NCBI GenBank assembly: GCA_943788245.1
Contig: CALSPN010000008.1
Location: forward strand, 25,872-89,871
Length of the DNA: 64,000 nucleotides
Direction: 5' to 3'
Origin: an uncultured Verrucomicrobiae bacterium
Lineage (GTDB): Bacteria > Verrucomicrobiota > Verrucomicrobiia > Limisphaerales > AAA164-E04
A program made the translations under genes and the position numbers. Under the pieces are notes generated by a model. It searched no databases. It was given only the letters and a program-made list of their open reading frames with translations, and was not told the DNA's origin. Shown here in pieces: positions 51,350 through 62,734 of this stretch (position 1 is its first letter; every line of letters starts with the position of its first letter).

Positions 51350-52883
51350 ATGAATCAGATAGGTTATAAAAAGGCGTTCCCCAAGGACTTTTCTGCGGGA
51401 GTTGTTGTCTTTCTAGTTGCTCTTCCGCTATGCCTTGGGCATTGCTCTGGCCTCTGGCGCTCCCTTGATCAGTGGTATCACGGCCGGACTCGTTGGAGGG
51501 CTCTTTGTTGCTTGGTTCAGTGGATCGCATACCAGCGTCAGTGGTCCTGCCGCTGGCTTGACGGCCATTGTTCTGGTCCAGATCAACAAACTGGGATCTT
51601 TCGAAGCCTTTCTCTGTGCGGTGATTCTTGCAGGTGTTTTTCAACTTTTGATGGGGTTGAGCAAAGCAGGTTCCTTGGCAGCCTACTTCCCTTCCAGTGT
51701 GATCAAGGGGCTTCTGGCGGCTATTGGTATCATACTTATACTCAAACAAATACCTCATTTATTTGGACATGACCCCGATTGGTTTGGTGACATGACTTTC
51801 CAGCAGCAGGATGGCAAAAATACCTTTACCGAGATCATTGCAACCACCTTTCACATCCACCCTGGCGCTGCCGCTGTTGGATTGATTTCGCTGGCCCTCC
51901 TGATCATGTGGGACAGGACTGCCCTGAGGAAAATTCCCTTACCTGCACCGCTTGTCGTTGTTGTTCTTGGTACAATTCTTACATTTGTTCTCAGGCCCAT
52001 GGGGCAATACATGGAAATAGGCGTTTCTCATCTCGTGCAGGTGCCCGGCACTGGCAATGCGAAGGACTTTCTAGGGACGCTTCCGAAACCTGACTTTTCC
52101 GCCATGTTCAGTTCGGGTGTCTTTATCGCAGCCATCACCATTGCCATCGTGGCAACGCTGGAAACCCTACTCAATCTCGAGGCAGTCGATAAACTCGATC
52201 CTCAAAAACGAGTCTCTCCACCCAACAGGGAGCTACTGGCCCAAGGTTCGGGAAATATCATCTCCGGGCTGTTGGGGGGGCTTCCTATCACTTCGGTCAT
52301 TGTCCGAAGTTCTGTAAACATTGCAACGGGTGGTCAGACACGGATAGCCTGTTTCATTCATGGGATTTTCTTGCTAACAGCCGTCATGTTTTTCCCGGCC
52401 TTACTCAACACAATACCTCTTGCCACCTTGGCCGCCATTCTTATCGTCACGGGCTTCAAACTTGCCGGTATACCTCTTTTCAAACAGATGTGGAAAAGTG
52501 GAAGAAATCAATTTGTTCCATTTGTTATCACAATCATTGCCATTGTCCTAACCGATCTTCTGATAGGTCTTCTCATTGGTATGGGCGTTGCCATATTTTT
52601 TATCCTCCCGGCCAGCCTCAAGCTTCCTGCTCGTCGTGTAGTGGAAAAGCGAAGCGATGGAGATATTCTTAAAATCGAACTTGTTAATCGCGTCAGCTTC
52701 CTCAATCGAGCTTCCTTGATGAAAACACTTCACGAAGTTCCCAATGGAACTCAGCTGGTGATTGATGCGAGCTCCACCATCTACATTGACCCAGATATCC
52801 TGAACTCAATCACCGACTTTGAAAAGCAGACAGCCCCCGCTCGTGATCTCAAGCTCAGTTTGGTGGGGTTCAAAGACCAATAG
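51350..52883 (+). CDS. SulP-family anion transporter, frameshifted
   Basis: This secondary transporter of about 510 residues belongs to the SLC26/SulP family, which moves sulfate, bicarbonate or other anions, often with sodium. From ATG 51350 the first helix is VVVFLVALPLCLG; dropping one G in the GGG near 51441-51443 joins IALASGAPLISGITAGLVGG, the SulP consensus. SVSGPAAGLTAIV, NLEAVDKLDPQKR and GLLGGLPITSVIVRSSVN are family hallmarks. The last 90 residues form a short STAS-like domain. Overall length and regulator context suggest a BicA-like bicarbonate carrier or sulfate uptake; the substrate is not decided. AAGGA lies 12 nt before the ATG. Confidence 0.88.
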
Positions 52884-53640
52884 TAAATTCACGACAAAAC
52901 TCAAAACACTGATTTTTGCACGGAATCCGCTGCAACACATTGCATCCCGGCCACGTATCAAATCATCGAGCAAAGAAGGCGAGTGTTTTGGAAAGCTCAA
53001 CAGGTTCCCATGGGATTTTTTCGATCCGCATGCTGCTCACGAGAATATCAACACCTGAACCTGCCTAGTCTTGATCAAGAGAGGTATACTCACACGAATT
53101 GGAGTGATTTATGCAGCGTAATGACGCCAGCAACATCCATTTCGACAAAACTTTGGTAGGCATGTAATGCGGGTGTTCATCAGGAAACCTGTAAAACTGT
53201 TCAAAACGTTCATATCCTTTATCCAACAGCATTTTGGACGATATTGGTTTGGATTATTACAGCGAACTTCTCAAACGCTTAGATGAAGCCTGTCTAAAGG
53301 ACTTCATTTTTTCTGATATTGGGGATCACAAACAAGCGAATGATAAGGTTTGCAAACTTCGAAACAGAGGACTTTAGGATTCCCCCCATAAAAAAATGCA
53401 ATGTAACCTTTAATTCTCATACAGAAGATGAGAATTTTACGTTATCTAAAGGGTAAAACACGATGACAGAATATATACCACTAACGATACCTATATGAGG
53501 CATATCGGCAGGAATTATTATTTCTCTAGCAGTATTTATTTGGTAGTATTCCCAAACAACACACCTATCGGGTCCCTGTCAGATGAAAGCTTCCTTGTGC
53601 AATCGCGCCAAGGCGTGTTGGTATCCAAAATATTGAAAAC
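52884..53640. other. 757-bp region without an intact gene; possible gene fragments
   Basis: Two short open stretches look protein-like but incomplete. On the minus strand 53065-53232 (55 codons) contains GYERFEQFYRFPDEHPHYM. On the plus strand about 53236-53379 reads LDDIGLDYYSELLKRLDEAC and SDIGDHKQANDKVCKLRN, then stops. A third, from ATG 53464, would be a small hydrophobic peptide (MTEYIPLTIPI) interrupted by a stop. I do not recognise any of them. They may be remnants of lost genes. No repeats, terminator or RNA gene was identified. Confidence 0.35.
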
Positions 53641-55522
53641 ATGAAGATCGTCCCCCAAAAATGTTCCATTCTTTTGTTCCTGATGACCCTTCTTCTCGCA
53701 GGTTGCGGTCAGAAAGCTGAAATTATCAGCATTACTCACCCTCCCGAGATTGATATTCATTCGGCTGTCACTAACGGTGACATTGCGAGCGTCAGGCAGC
53801 ACATCGACGCGGGCTCGAACCTTGACGAACCGGATTCCACAAGTGGAAACACTCCATTGATGAATGCCATCCTTTTTGGACAGCAGGCAGTTGGGCAACT
53901 TTTGATTGAAAATGGCGTGAAACTCGATGCACGGAGCAGTGATGGTTCAACTGCCCTCATCACTGCTGCTTTTTTTGGTTACCCGGAGATGATCAGAGCT
54001 CTCCTTCAAAAAGGTGCAGATACCACCATTCAAAATAATACGGGTGCAACAGCTCTCATGTCGGTTCAAATACCATGGGATCAAGCAAAACCTATTTATG
54101 ATTTTGTGGGAAGCATGCTGCAGCCTATTGGCGTGAGTCTTGATTACGAGCGTATTCAAAAAAACAGACCGATCGTTGTAGCCTTGCTTCAGGCGCATAC
54201 CAAGATAGCTGCAGCTTCAGTTCCATCTTCATTCGTACCCGAATATGAGGTTGAAACAAAAATTCCCTCAGGTAATGAAAAATATCTCAGTAGGAAATCA
54301 GACTACATCTATGATCAGGACCGCTTGCACACCTTCGAACTGAATCTTCCTGGCGCAGCTCTGGCAGCGCTGGATGCCGACCCGACCGCGGAAAAATATG
54401 TGGAGGGAAGTTTGACGTTTGAAGGCGAAACCATCAGCCCTGTCGGAATACGATATAAAGGATCTGTTGGCGCCTGGGTGGGAGGTACCTCGGGCATGAA
54501 TCCATTCATGCCAAGCGGCCATAAAATCCGAACCAAGCTTTCCATGAAGGTGAAGATCAATTGGAATGGTTCAGATACCTTGTTTTATGGACTTAAAAAA
54601 CTTCAGTTCCATTCCCAGAATTTGGATCCGTCGCAAATGCGGGATCGCTTGGGCTATTGGCTGTTCAGAGAAATGGGAGTGCCTGCCCCCCGGTCCGTTC
54701 ATGCCCGATTGTTAATTAATGGGAAGTTTTCCGGGCTTTATGCCTTGACTGAGCAGATTGATGGTCGTTTTGCGCGTTATCATTTTGAATACGGCAAGGG
54801 TAATTTATATAAAGAAATCTGGCCGATCAATTCCAACGGCCAAGCGCATGATCCTTCTGCCTACCTCAATCAATTGAAAACCAACGAGGACAAAGATCCC
54901 AATGTGGACAACATGCTTGCATTTGGAAGCGAGATAGCCAACGCGAGTGAGACAGAATTAACTGACGTGATTACCAATCGAATGGATATTTCAGAAATCA
55001 TGGCATTTGCAGTGGTGGATCGTGCTATCAAAAAATGATGATGGGCCCTTTCACTGGTACAGCGATGGATCAAACAGTTTCAACCATAATTATTATTGGT
55101 ATGAAGATCCTGTTGAACAAAAATTTCATCTGATACCCTGGGACATGGACGTTTCCTTCCAAAACATCAAAGGTGACAAAAATCCAGTCACTCAAATTGC
55201 GGATGAATGGGGAAAGGTAAGGGCAGATTGTGATCCCTTCAACCATGGCCCATTCAACATTCCACAGCGTTCAGCAGCTTGTGATAAATTAACTCGAGGT
55301 TGGAGCAAATTTGACAAAGAATATTCCGAATTCAGAACTCAATTATTGGCAGGCCCTCTGTCTGTTGAGCAAGCAGATGCACGCATTGACGCTTGGGCAG
55401 ATCAAATCCGTAAAGCTACAATGGAGGCCAATGAAATACACTCTGATGCATTGCCGCTTCATGCCTGGGAGCAAGCTGTAGATCAGCTCAAAGATCAGTT
55501 GGCTTGGACACGTGCACACTGA
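53641..55522 (+). CDS. Ankyrin-repeat/CotH-kinase lipoprotein, frameshifted
   Basis: This is one gene of about 626 residues. A lipoprotein signal ends at the lipobox LAGC (Cys22). Three ankyrin repeats cover about 38-140 (NTPLMNAILFGQQAVGQLLIENG, read in parts, and STALITAAFFGYPEMIRAL). A CotH-kinase-type domain starts near 215 with GIRYKGSVGAW and KLSMKVKIN, then GLKKLQFHSQNLDPSQMRDRL, GLYALTEQIDGRF and WDMDVSF. The frame breaks at an A6 run (55030-55035); removing one A gives VDRAIKNDDGPFHWYSDGS. The domain combination suggests an outer-membrane-anchored kinase-like protein with a protein-binding head; function unknown. Confidence 0.8.
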
Positions 55523-55651
55523 TCGTTGAGTGGGTATTTTACTCCTTGCCATCCTTGATCATTGTTTTTGAAAAGCTTTCTCTTGATGTGTGCTCTGGTG
55601 ATTCTTATGACAATTTCTTGATTTGAAAGAGCATTGTGATTTCATTTAAGC

Positions 55652-57280
55652 ATGCTAAACCATCACAAGCTGTTACTCCGTGTCTTACATGTCGCTTCAG
55701 TGCTGAGTGTCTTGTTGATTTGCTGCGTCTCTGGTGATGCTGCTGAATCAAGGAAACGTCCCAACATCCTTTTTGCGTTTGCGGATGACTGGGGAAGATA
55801 TGCCAGTGCGTATGCAGATGCCGACGGTCCGGGAACGATGAATGATGTTATTCACACTCCTCACTTTGATCGGGTAGCTGGAGAGGGAGTGCTTTTCAAA
55901 AACGCTTTTGTGACTGCCCCGTCCTGCACTCCCTGCCGTAGTTCACTGCTATCTGGCCAGTATTTCTTTCGTACTGGATTAGGTGCTATCCTGCAAGGAG
56001 CGCGCTGGGATTCGAACATCCCCTCCTATCCCTTAATACTCAAAAAGGCTGGTTACCATATTGGTGAGACTTACAAAGTCTGGACTCCGGGTTCTCCTGT
56101 GGATGCTCCTTATGGAGCTGGGAAATTTGGTTATCAAGAAGCTGGAACCAAATTCAATCAATTCTCCCAAAATGTTACCAAAATGGTGAGCAACGGCAAA
56201 TCCATCGAAATGGCCAAACAGGTTCTTTATGATGAAGTCATGGGTAATTTTAATGATTTTCTTGAAGATAGAGCGGATGATCAACCTTTTTGCTATTGGT
56301 TTGGTCCCACATTAGTGCATCGCAAGTGGATCAAGGGGTCAGGAAAGGAACTCTGGGGTATAGATCCCGATAAATTGAAGGGCAAAATGCCTGCATTCCT
56401 GCCAGATGTGCATGAAGTGAGACAGGATATGGCTGATTATTTTGGCGAGATTCAGGCCTTTGATGCGGCTTTGGGTCTCATGCTTGAGCAATTGGAAGAA
56501 ATGGGGGAACTGGATAACACGTTAGTGGTTGTCAGTGGAGATCATGGTGCTCCTGGTTTCCCCAACGGAAAGTGCAGTCTTTACGATTTTGGAGTCGGTG
56601 TTCCTTTGGCCGTTCGTTGGGGAGGTCAAAAGGAGGGCCGTGTGGTGGAAGATTTTATTAATCTGATGGACCTTGCCCCTACATTTCTGGAGACTGCGGG
56701 CGAGTCAATACCCGAGGTCATGACTGGTCGTAGTTTTGTTTCTATCCTTGAGTCCAACAAATCGGGCTGGATAAACCCTGAGCGAAATTGGGTCATCACG
56801 GGACGAGAACGTCATGTCGCCAAGGCAAGGAAAGGACAGATTCCCTATCCGCAGAGAGCACTTCGAACTTCCAATTACCTTTACATCATAAATTTCAAGC
56901 CTGAGCGATGGCCTATGGGGGATCCCTATCATCTAGACTTCGAGCAACGTCCATCAATGGACAAACTTACCAACAACACGTTTGTCACATTTGCGGATTT
57001 TGATGCAAGCCCGACCAAGGCGTGGCTGTTTGCCAGAGAGCATGATCCGAAATGGAAATGGCACTATGAGATAGCTTTTGGCAAGCGGCCTTTTGCTGAG
57101 CTTTATGATGTGAACAAAGATCCAGACCAAATTCATAACCTTGCATCCTCTCCAGATTACGCGGTTGTTAGAGGGCACCTCCACGAACAACTAATGGGAA
57201 CCCTTCACGATGCCAACGATCCCAGAGTAACTCAAGTTGTTCCTAAATTTGAGCATCCTCCATTTGCCGGAGAGCAATGA
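55652..57280 (+). CDS. Exported type I sulfatase (N-sulfatase/heparan-like group)
   Basis: This intact 542-residue sulfatase has a signal peptide (core about 14-28) ending near GDAAES. The metal-binding Asp pair is 45-46 in [11 protein letters not shown], and the formylglycine Cys92 lies in [10 protein letters not shown]. The position usually held by Ser in the motif is Cys95, which still fits C-x-P-x-[13 protein letters not shown] gives the second metal site, and [13 protein letters not shown] and [20 protein letters not shown] are the C-terminal subdomain. The FADDWG start and length resemble SGSH-type N-sulfatases. It opens the 55.6-63.6 kb cluster and is followed by a terminator. Confidence 0.92.
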   Translation: MLNHHKLLLRVLHVASVLSVLLICCVSGDAAESRKRPNILFAFADDWGRYASAYADADGPGTMNDVIHTPHFDRVAGEGVLFKNAFVTAPSCTPCRSSLLSGQYFFRTGLGAILQGARWDSNIPSYPLILKKAGYHIGETYKVWTPGSPVDAPYGAGKFGYQEAGTKFNQFSQNVTKMVSNGKSIEMAKQVLYDEVMGNFNDFLEDRADDQPFCYWFGPTLVHRKWIKGSGKELWGIDPDKLKGKMPAFLPDVHEVRQDMADYFGEIQAFDAALGLMLEQLEEMGELDNTLVVVSGDHGAPGFPNGKCSLYDFGVGVPLAVRWGGQKEGRVVEDFINLMDLAPTFLETAGESIPEVMTGRSFVSILESNKSGWINPERNWVITGRERHVAKARKGQIPYPQRALRTSNYLYIINFKPERWPMGDPYHLDFEQRPSMDKLTNNTFVTFADFDASPTKAWLFAREHDPKWKWHYEIAFGKRPFAELYDVNKDPDQIHNLASSPDYAVVRGHLHEQLMGTLHDANDPRVTQVVPKFEHPPFAGEQ

Positions 57281-57339
57281 GTGCTGAGTATGGGGTAACT
57301 GACGTAATCAGGTTTCCATCTGTTTTGCTTGCTTGGTTG

Positions 57340-57366
57340 GGTGATGCGCCAGGGCATCGCCTTTTT
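57340..57366 (+). terminator. Intrinsic terminator after the second sulfatase
   Basis: GGTGATGC pairs with GCATCGCC (one G-U pair) around a 6-nt loop and is followed by five T residues. It lies 60 bp after the sulfatase stop. Confidence 0.8.
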
Positions 57367-57511
57367 GTCTCTGTTGATTTCGCTTAATTGGAATCATTCA
57401 GAGGTAAGCGTCGCTTTGCTTACCTGTGGTGAACAGATATTGACGCGATCTGACACCGTGCTTATGTTAAAAAAGTAATCCAGAAATCAATTATTTATCC
57501 GAATCAAGCTT

Positions 57512-58066
57512 ATGTTAAATAGAGTTAAATCACAAACTAGCCTCTTGTTATGCCTCATCGGAATCTCAACTTTGGTAACTTCGAATCTTCAAGCGCAGGA
57601 CAATGCCTTCGCTTCAGCGACCATTGACATGGGATGTGTCGTCAGTGATGTCGATAAGGCTGTTGAATTTTATACCAAGGCTATTGGTTTTAAAGAGTTA
57701 CCTGGATTTTCAGTTCCTGCCGATTTCGCCTCACGGGTTGGGTTGACCAATGGCAAAAAGCTGAATATCAAGGTGCTCGTGCTAGGAGAAGGAGCTGAAG
57801 CAACGCGCCTCAAGCTGATGCATGTCGAGGGTGAGAGAAGCAAGAAAACGGATAACAGCTTCATTCACTCACAACAAGGCTTCAGCTATCTGACCATTAA
57901 AGTCAAGGATACCGTCAAAGCTCTCCAACGATTGGACAAAGCTGGCATCAAGCCCATCGCGCGAGGTTCTCAGGAGCTGCCTGCTTCTCTGGCAAAAGGT
58001 ATTTACCTGACCATTGTTCGCGATCCTGACGGAAATTTGATCGAATTGGTGGGACCTAAACCCTGA
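57512..58066 (+). CDS. Exported glyoxalase-fold (VOC) protein
   Basis: This 184-residue protein has a signal peptide (SLLLCLIGISTLVTSNLQAQ) followed by one vicinal-oxygen-chelate domain. The paired beta-alpha-beta-beta-beta modules start at ATIDMGCVVSDVDKAVEFYTKAIGF and FSYLTIKVKDTVKALQRLDKAG, and the segment YLTIVRDPDGNLIELVGPKP ends it with the conserved metal Glu. VOC enzymes include glyoxalase I, dioxygenases and epimerases. An exported copy next to a sulfatase and a PSD1 protein is atypical for detoxification and may act on an extracellular sugar or metal. Function unknown. Intact; no terminator before the PSD1 gene. Confidence 0.85.
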   Translation: MLNRVKSQTSLLLCLIGISTLVTSNLQAQDNAFASATIDMGCVVSDVDKAVEFYTKAIGFKELPGFSVPADFASRVGLTNGKKLNIKVLVLGEGAEATRLKLMHVEGERSKKTDNSFIHSQQGFSYLTIKVKDTVKALQRLDKAGIKPIARGSQELPASLAKGIYLTIVRDPDGNLIELVGPKP

Positions 58067-58141
58067 GTCGGCTTGTTCTTAAAATTATTTTATAATCGTG
58101 CGACGTATCGAAAAGTCACGATCAACAAGATTCCAATCATA

Positions 58142-61121
58142 ATGCTTAAAATGAAGAGTCTGCCAAAGATTTTATTACCTGTCTTAAGTTTACTCGCATT
58201 GAATGCCTCGGGATTAAAGACCTGGGCTTCCTCTGATGAGATACACTTCAACAAGGACATTCTACCCATCCTTTCCAAGCATTGCATCGCTTGTCACGGG
58301 CCAGACAAGGCTCAACGCAAAGCCGACTTGCGACTGGATACAAAACAAGGTTTGTTTTCAAGTTTGGACGGGCTTTCGGTCGTATCTCCCGGGGCTCCTG
58401 ACAAAAGCCTGTTGGTCGAGCGCATTCAGGCACACGACCCTGATGAGATAATGCCCCCGCCAGAGGCGAAGAACCCCATGACTCAGGAGCAAATAGATCT
58501 CGTGGTGGCATGGGTCAAGCAAGGCGCCGACTGGGAAGGGCATTGGGCTTTTGTGACACCGCGTGTCCCTGATCTACCTGAGCTGAAAGACACGGGCTGG
58601 GGTAATAACCCGATTGACCGCTTCATATTATCCGAATTGGAAAAGCAGGGACTCACTCCCAATGCAGAGGCCGACCGTGCCAATTCAATTCGTCGCGTGG
58701 CATTTGATCTAACGGGATTGCCTCCCACTTTGGAAGAAATAACAGCCTTTCAGGAAAACAAGGATCAGAAGGCCTATGAACAAATGGTGGATGATTATTT
58801 GAACTCTCAACGGTTTGGTGAACGCATGGCCTTGGGGTGGATGGATTTGGCGCGATATGGAGATTCCAGTGTTTATCATGCAGATGGTCCGAGATTCATG
58901 TGGCTGTGGCGCGATTATGTGATCGATGCTTATAACAACAACAAACCCTTTGATCAATTTACCGTAGAACAACTTGCGGGTGATCTGATCCCAGGAGCCA
59001 GCACGTGGCAGAAAGTGGCATCCGGATTCAATCGAAATCATGGGACCACGGATGAAGGGGGTGCTATTGCCGAGGAGTATCGAGTGGAGTACATCGTGGA
59101 TCGCGTCAAAACCACAAGCATGGTTTGGTTGGGATTGACCATGGAATGCAGCCAATGTCACGACCATAAATACGATCCTATTTCGCAGAAAGAATACTAT
59201 AAGTTCTACGCATTCTTCAATCAGGCAAGTGATAAAGGGATGCAGACACGCAATGGTAATGAACCCCCATTTGTGCGGTTTTACGATGACGAACAAAAAA
59301 CAGACCACGATCAGTTGCTTGGGAAATTGGCTTCATTGAAAGAGGCTCACAAGTCCAGTGGACCGGAAGCTGAGCTGGTCAGGGCCTGGGCTCTTTCCGA
59401 GCAGGCCAAAAAGGAACCTGATTTACCCGCAGCAAGTCCCTGGAAGCAGCTGGGGCCTTTCGACGCCGAAGATAAGAACAAAGGATTCACGCAGGATTTC
59501 GGGCCTGAGAAGGAACTTAAACTCGATGGGGAAACCAGCGGTAAAAAATGGGTTGTTAAGAAAAATTACAAAGATGGAAAGCCAACCGATTTGAGCTTGC
59601 CAGACAACTCCGTAATGTATCTCTTCAAAACCCTGACGAGCGATAAAGAAGCGACCATCCAAGTTTCACTCGGCAGCGATGACGCTATCAAGTGCTGGTT
59701 GAACGGTAAGTTGGTGCATGATAACAACGCGAGCAGGGGAGTGGCTCCAGATCAGGACAAAGCAACCTTGGAACTCAATAAAGGCGAGAATGCTTTTCTG
59801 ATGAAGATCGTCAATGGCGGCGGTGGCAGTGGCTTTTATTTTAAAATGCAAGGCAGTGAATTGCCTGAGGATATCCGCAACGTACTAAAACTTGCCGCTG
59901 CAGAATGGGATGAGGATCAACTCAAGGTCCTTGAAAAATATTATCAATCCAAACTTTGGCCGGAGGGGCTTGAGCGTGCTGCTCAGATAGCTGCCCTCGA
60001 AAAAAATGAAAAAGACCTGCTTAATTTGATCCCTACATCAATGGTGATGGGGGATTTACCCAAAGGAAGAGACACTTTTGTTTTGATGCGCGGGCATTAT
60101 GCCTCACCTGTCAAAGATGAAGTGATCAAACCTGGTGTGCCGGCTTTTCTCCCTGAACTACCTGAAGGAGCACCTGCAAACCGACTGGGTATGGCTCAAT
60201 GGCTAGTTGCTCCGGATCACCCTCTCACGGCGAGAGTTACCGTCAATCGCTATTGGTCGATGTTTTTTGGTAAAGGAATTGTCCCTACTATTGATGATTT
60301 CGGAACTCGAGGAGCCAGGCCCTCACATCCTGAATTACTGGATTGGTTGGCGCGTGATTTTGTGGATCATGGATGGGATATCAAACGAACGATCAAACAG
60401 ATCATGATGTCTGCCACCTATCGTCAAGCCCCACATGTCACTGAGCAGAAGGGTTTGTTAGATCCTGAAAACATCTTGTTATCGCGCGGTCCACGTCGTC
60501 GTCATCAAGGTGAATTTATCCGTGACAATGCACTCATGCTTGCCGGAATTTTAAACGACCGTGTTGGCGGTCCGAGTGTCAAGCCCTATCAGCCGCCTCG
60601 CATTTGGAATGAAGTTTCTCTGGATGGTAATCTGAAATACAAACGTGATGATGGTAAAAAGCTTTATCGTCGGAGCATGTATACCTACTGGAAACGCTCC
60701 GCTCCAATGCCCAATATGATGGCTTTCGACGCCCCCCACTCGTGAAAAGTGTGTGATTCAGCGCCAAGTGACAAACACTCCCCTGCAGGCATTGGTGACC
60801 ATGAATGATGAGCAGTTTGTCGAAGCTTCCCGCTTGTTCGCCGAGAGAATTATCAAGGAAGGTGGGGATACGTTTGAATCAAGGCTCGATCATGCCTTCA
60901 TGCTGGCGACAGCGCGCCCGGCAGATGCTCTTCGCCGTCGAGTGCTCAAGAAACTCCATGACAGGCAACATGAGGTCTTTCTGGCTGATCCTGAAAGAGC
61001 CGCAGCCTTGCTGAAGGTCGGAGATTACCCGCGAGCCACCCATATGAAAGAGGCTCAACTTGCCGCCTGGACGATGACGGCCAGCGCGATCTTTAATCTG
61101 GATGAATCCTTAACGCATTAA
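58142..61121 (+). CDS. Planctomycete-type cytochrome/DUF1549/DUF1553 (PSD1) protein, frameshifted
   Basis: This secreted protein has about 992 residues. The start at 58142 gives a signal peptide ([18 protein letters not shown]). Domains in order: PSCyt1 with a heme c site CIACH ([17 protein letters not shown]), then DUF1549 ([24 protein letters not shown]) with a second [11 protein letters not shown], then a beta-rich insert (about 455-580, [13 protein letters not shown]) resembling a carbohydrate-binding module, then DUF1553 ([19 protein letters not shown]). The frame breaks at a C6 run (60732-60737); dropping one C joins AFDAP to [16 protein letters not shown]. It is paired with the DUF1501 gene 16 bp downstream, the usual PVC arrangement. 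Biochemical role unproven. Confidence 0.88.
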
Positions 61122-61137
61122 CTCATAGCTCCCGATC

Positions 61138-62599
61138 ATGAATCCACTTCACATACATACCAACGCTCAAAACCGTAGAAGCTTTCTTAAAATGGGAGCC
61201 GCTGGCATGGGAGCACTTGGTTTTGCGTCGCTCAATCAACCCGGCCTCTTGAATGCTGCCGGTGACGACCCGGTAAAGGGTGTGCTCGGAAAACCTCATT
61301 TCAAGCAAACCGCCAAACGCATCATCTTTCTGTTTTTTTTCGGGTGGTCCTTCGCACATCGACATGTTCGATTATAAGCCGGCCATGCGTAAACTGCATG
61401 GCATTGAACTACCTGACTCGATACGGCAAGGGCAACGATTGACGGGCATGACATCAGGGCAGAAGTCCTTTCCGTGCGTGGCCCCCATGTTTGAATTCAA
61501 GCGCTATGGAAGCCATGGTACTTGGGTCAACAGTGATCTTTTACCTCATGTTGGGTCCATTGCCGATGAGATCACGATCATCAAAACGCTCAATTCAGAG
61601 GCGATCAATCACGACCCCGCGATTACGTTCATCAACACCGGTACCCAGCAATTGGGCCACGCCAGTATGGGGTCCTGGTTGAGCTACGGGCTTGGTAGCA
61701 CCAATCAGAACCTCCCTGGATACATCGTCATGATATCCAAGGGAAGAGGTCAGAGTCAGGCCCTGTATTCAAGATTATGGGAGTAGTGGCTTCCTTCCCT
61801 CGCGCCATCAGGGAGTCAAGTTTCGCAGTGCAGGTGAACCCGTGCTTTATTTGAACAATCCTGCCGGTGTGGACAGTCAGGATCGCCGAGCTTTTCTTGA
61901 TGCCGTCGGTCAGATCAATCAGGACAAGTTTGATGAAGTCAGGGATCCAGAAATTGAAACTCGCATTTCCCAATATGAAATGGCCTATCGCATGCAGACT
62001 TCGGTGCCTGAACTGAAGGACTTGTCTGATGAACCGGATTATATTTTTGACATGTATGGTCCGGATGCCAAAAAGCCGGGGACGTTTGCCTACAACTGCA
62101 TCCTCGCACGCCGCATGGCTGAACGCGGAGTTCCTTTTCAGCAGACTGTTTCATCGAGGATGGGATCAACACGGCAATCTTCCTAATCTCATAAAATTGC
62201 AATGTCAGGATATTGATCAACCGGCTTCCGCATTGGTGCGCGATCTTAAGATGCGAGGCATGCTCAAGGATACCCTCGTGGTTTGTGGCGGCGAATTCGG
62301 TCGTACGATCTATTCGCAAGGCCAGCTTTCCAAAGATAGCCATGGGCGCGACCACCATGGTCGTTGTTTTTCCATGTGGATGGCAGGAGGAGGGATTAAA
62401 GCTGGTTATGAACACGGTGAAACTGATGACTTTTCCTACAACATAGTGAAAGACCCTGTTCATATTCGGGGATTTCAATGCCACAATACTCCACTGCCTG
62501 GGAATTGATCATGAGCGTTTTTCATACTCATACCAGGGACTTGATCGTCGGCTTACAGGAGTTGAACCTGCACATGTCGTGAAGGATATTCTGGCTTGA
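61138..62599 (+). CDS. DUF1501 protein with Tat signal, frameshifted
   Basis: This is one gene of about 485 residues in five frame segments. Removing one base at each of T8 (61333-61340), GGG near 61779, one base near 62148 and G4 near 62476 restores [49 protein letters not shown] and [19 protein letters not shown] twin-arginine signal [14 protein letters not shown] opens it. DUF1501 shares the alkaline-phosphatase/sulfatase fold; the metal-site pieces [18 protein letters not shown] and [15 protein letters not shown] are present. It is the regular partner of PSD1 proteins in Planctomycetes and Verrucomicrobia and is probably periplasmic. Confidence 0.85.
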
Positions 62600-62734
62600 G
62601 CTGATGCAGTGAACTTTCGAATCAGTGTGGGTTTATCTTTCGCTGTTCCTTGGCTCATTGTGTTGATATTCCGTTCGCTTGAGAACAACATATCACATCG
62701 ATTCGGAGGACCTTTAACTTGAAAAATTGATAAC

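Noticed and set aside
51276..51758. 160-codon minus-strand frame
   Set aside because: Antisense to the SulP gene; composition is Gln/Arg-rich shadow coding.
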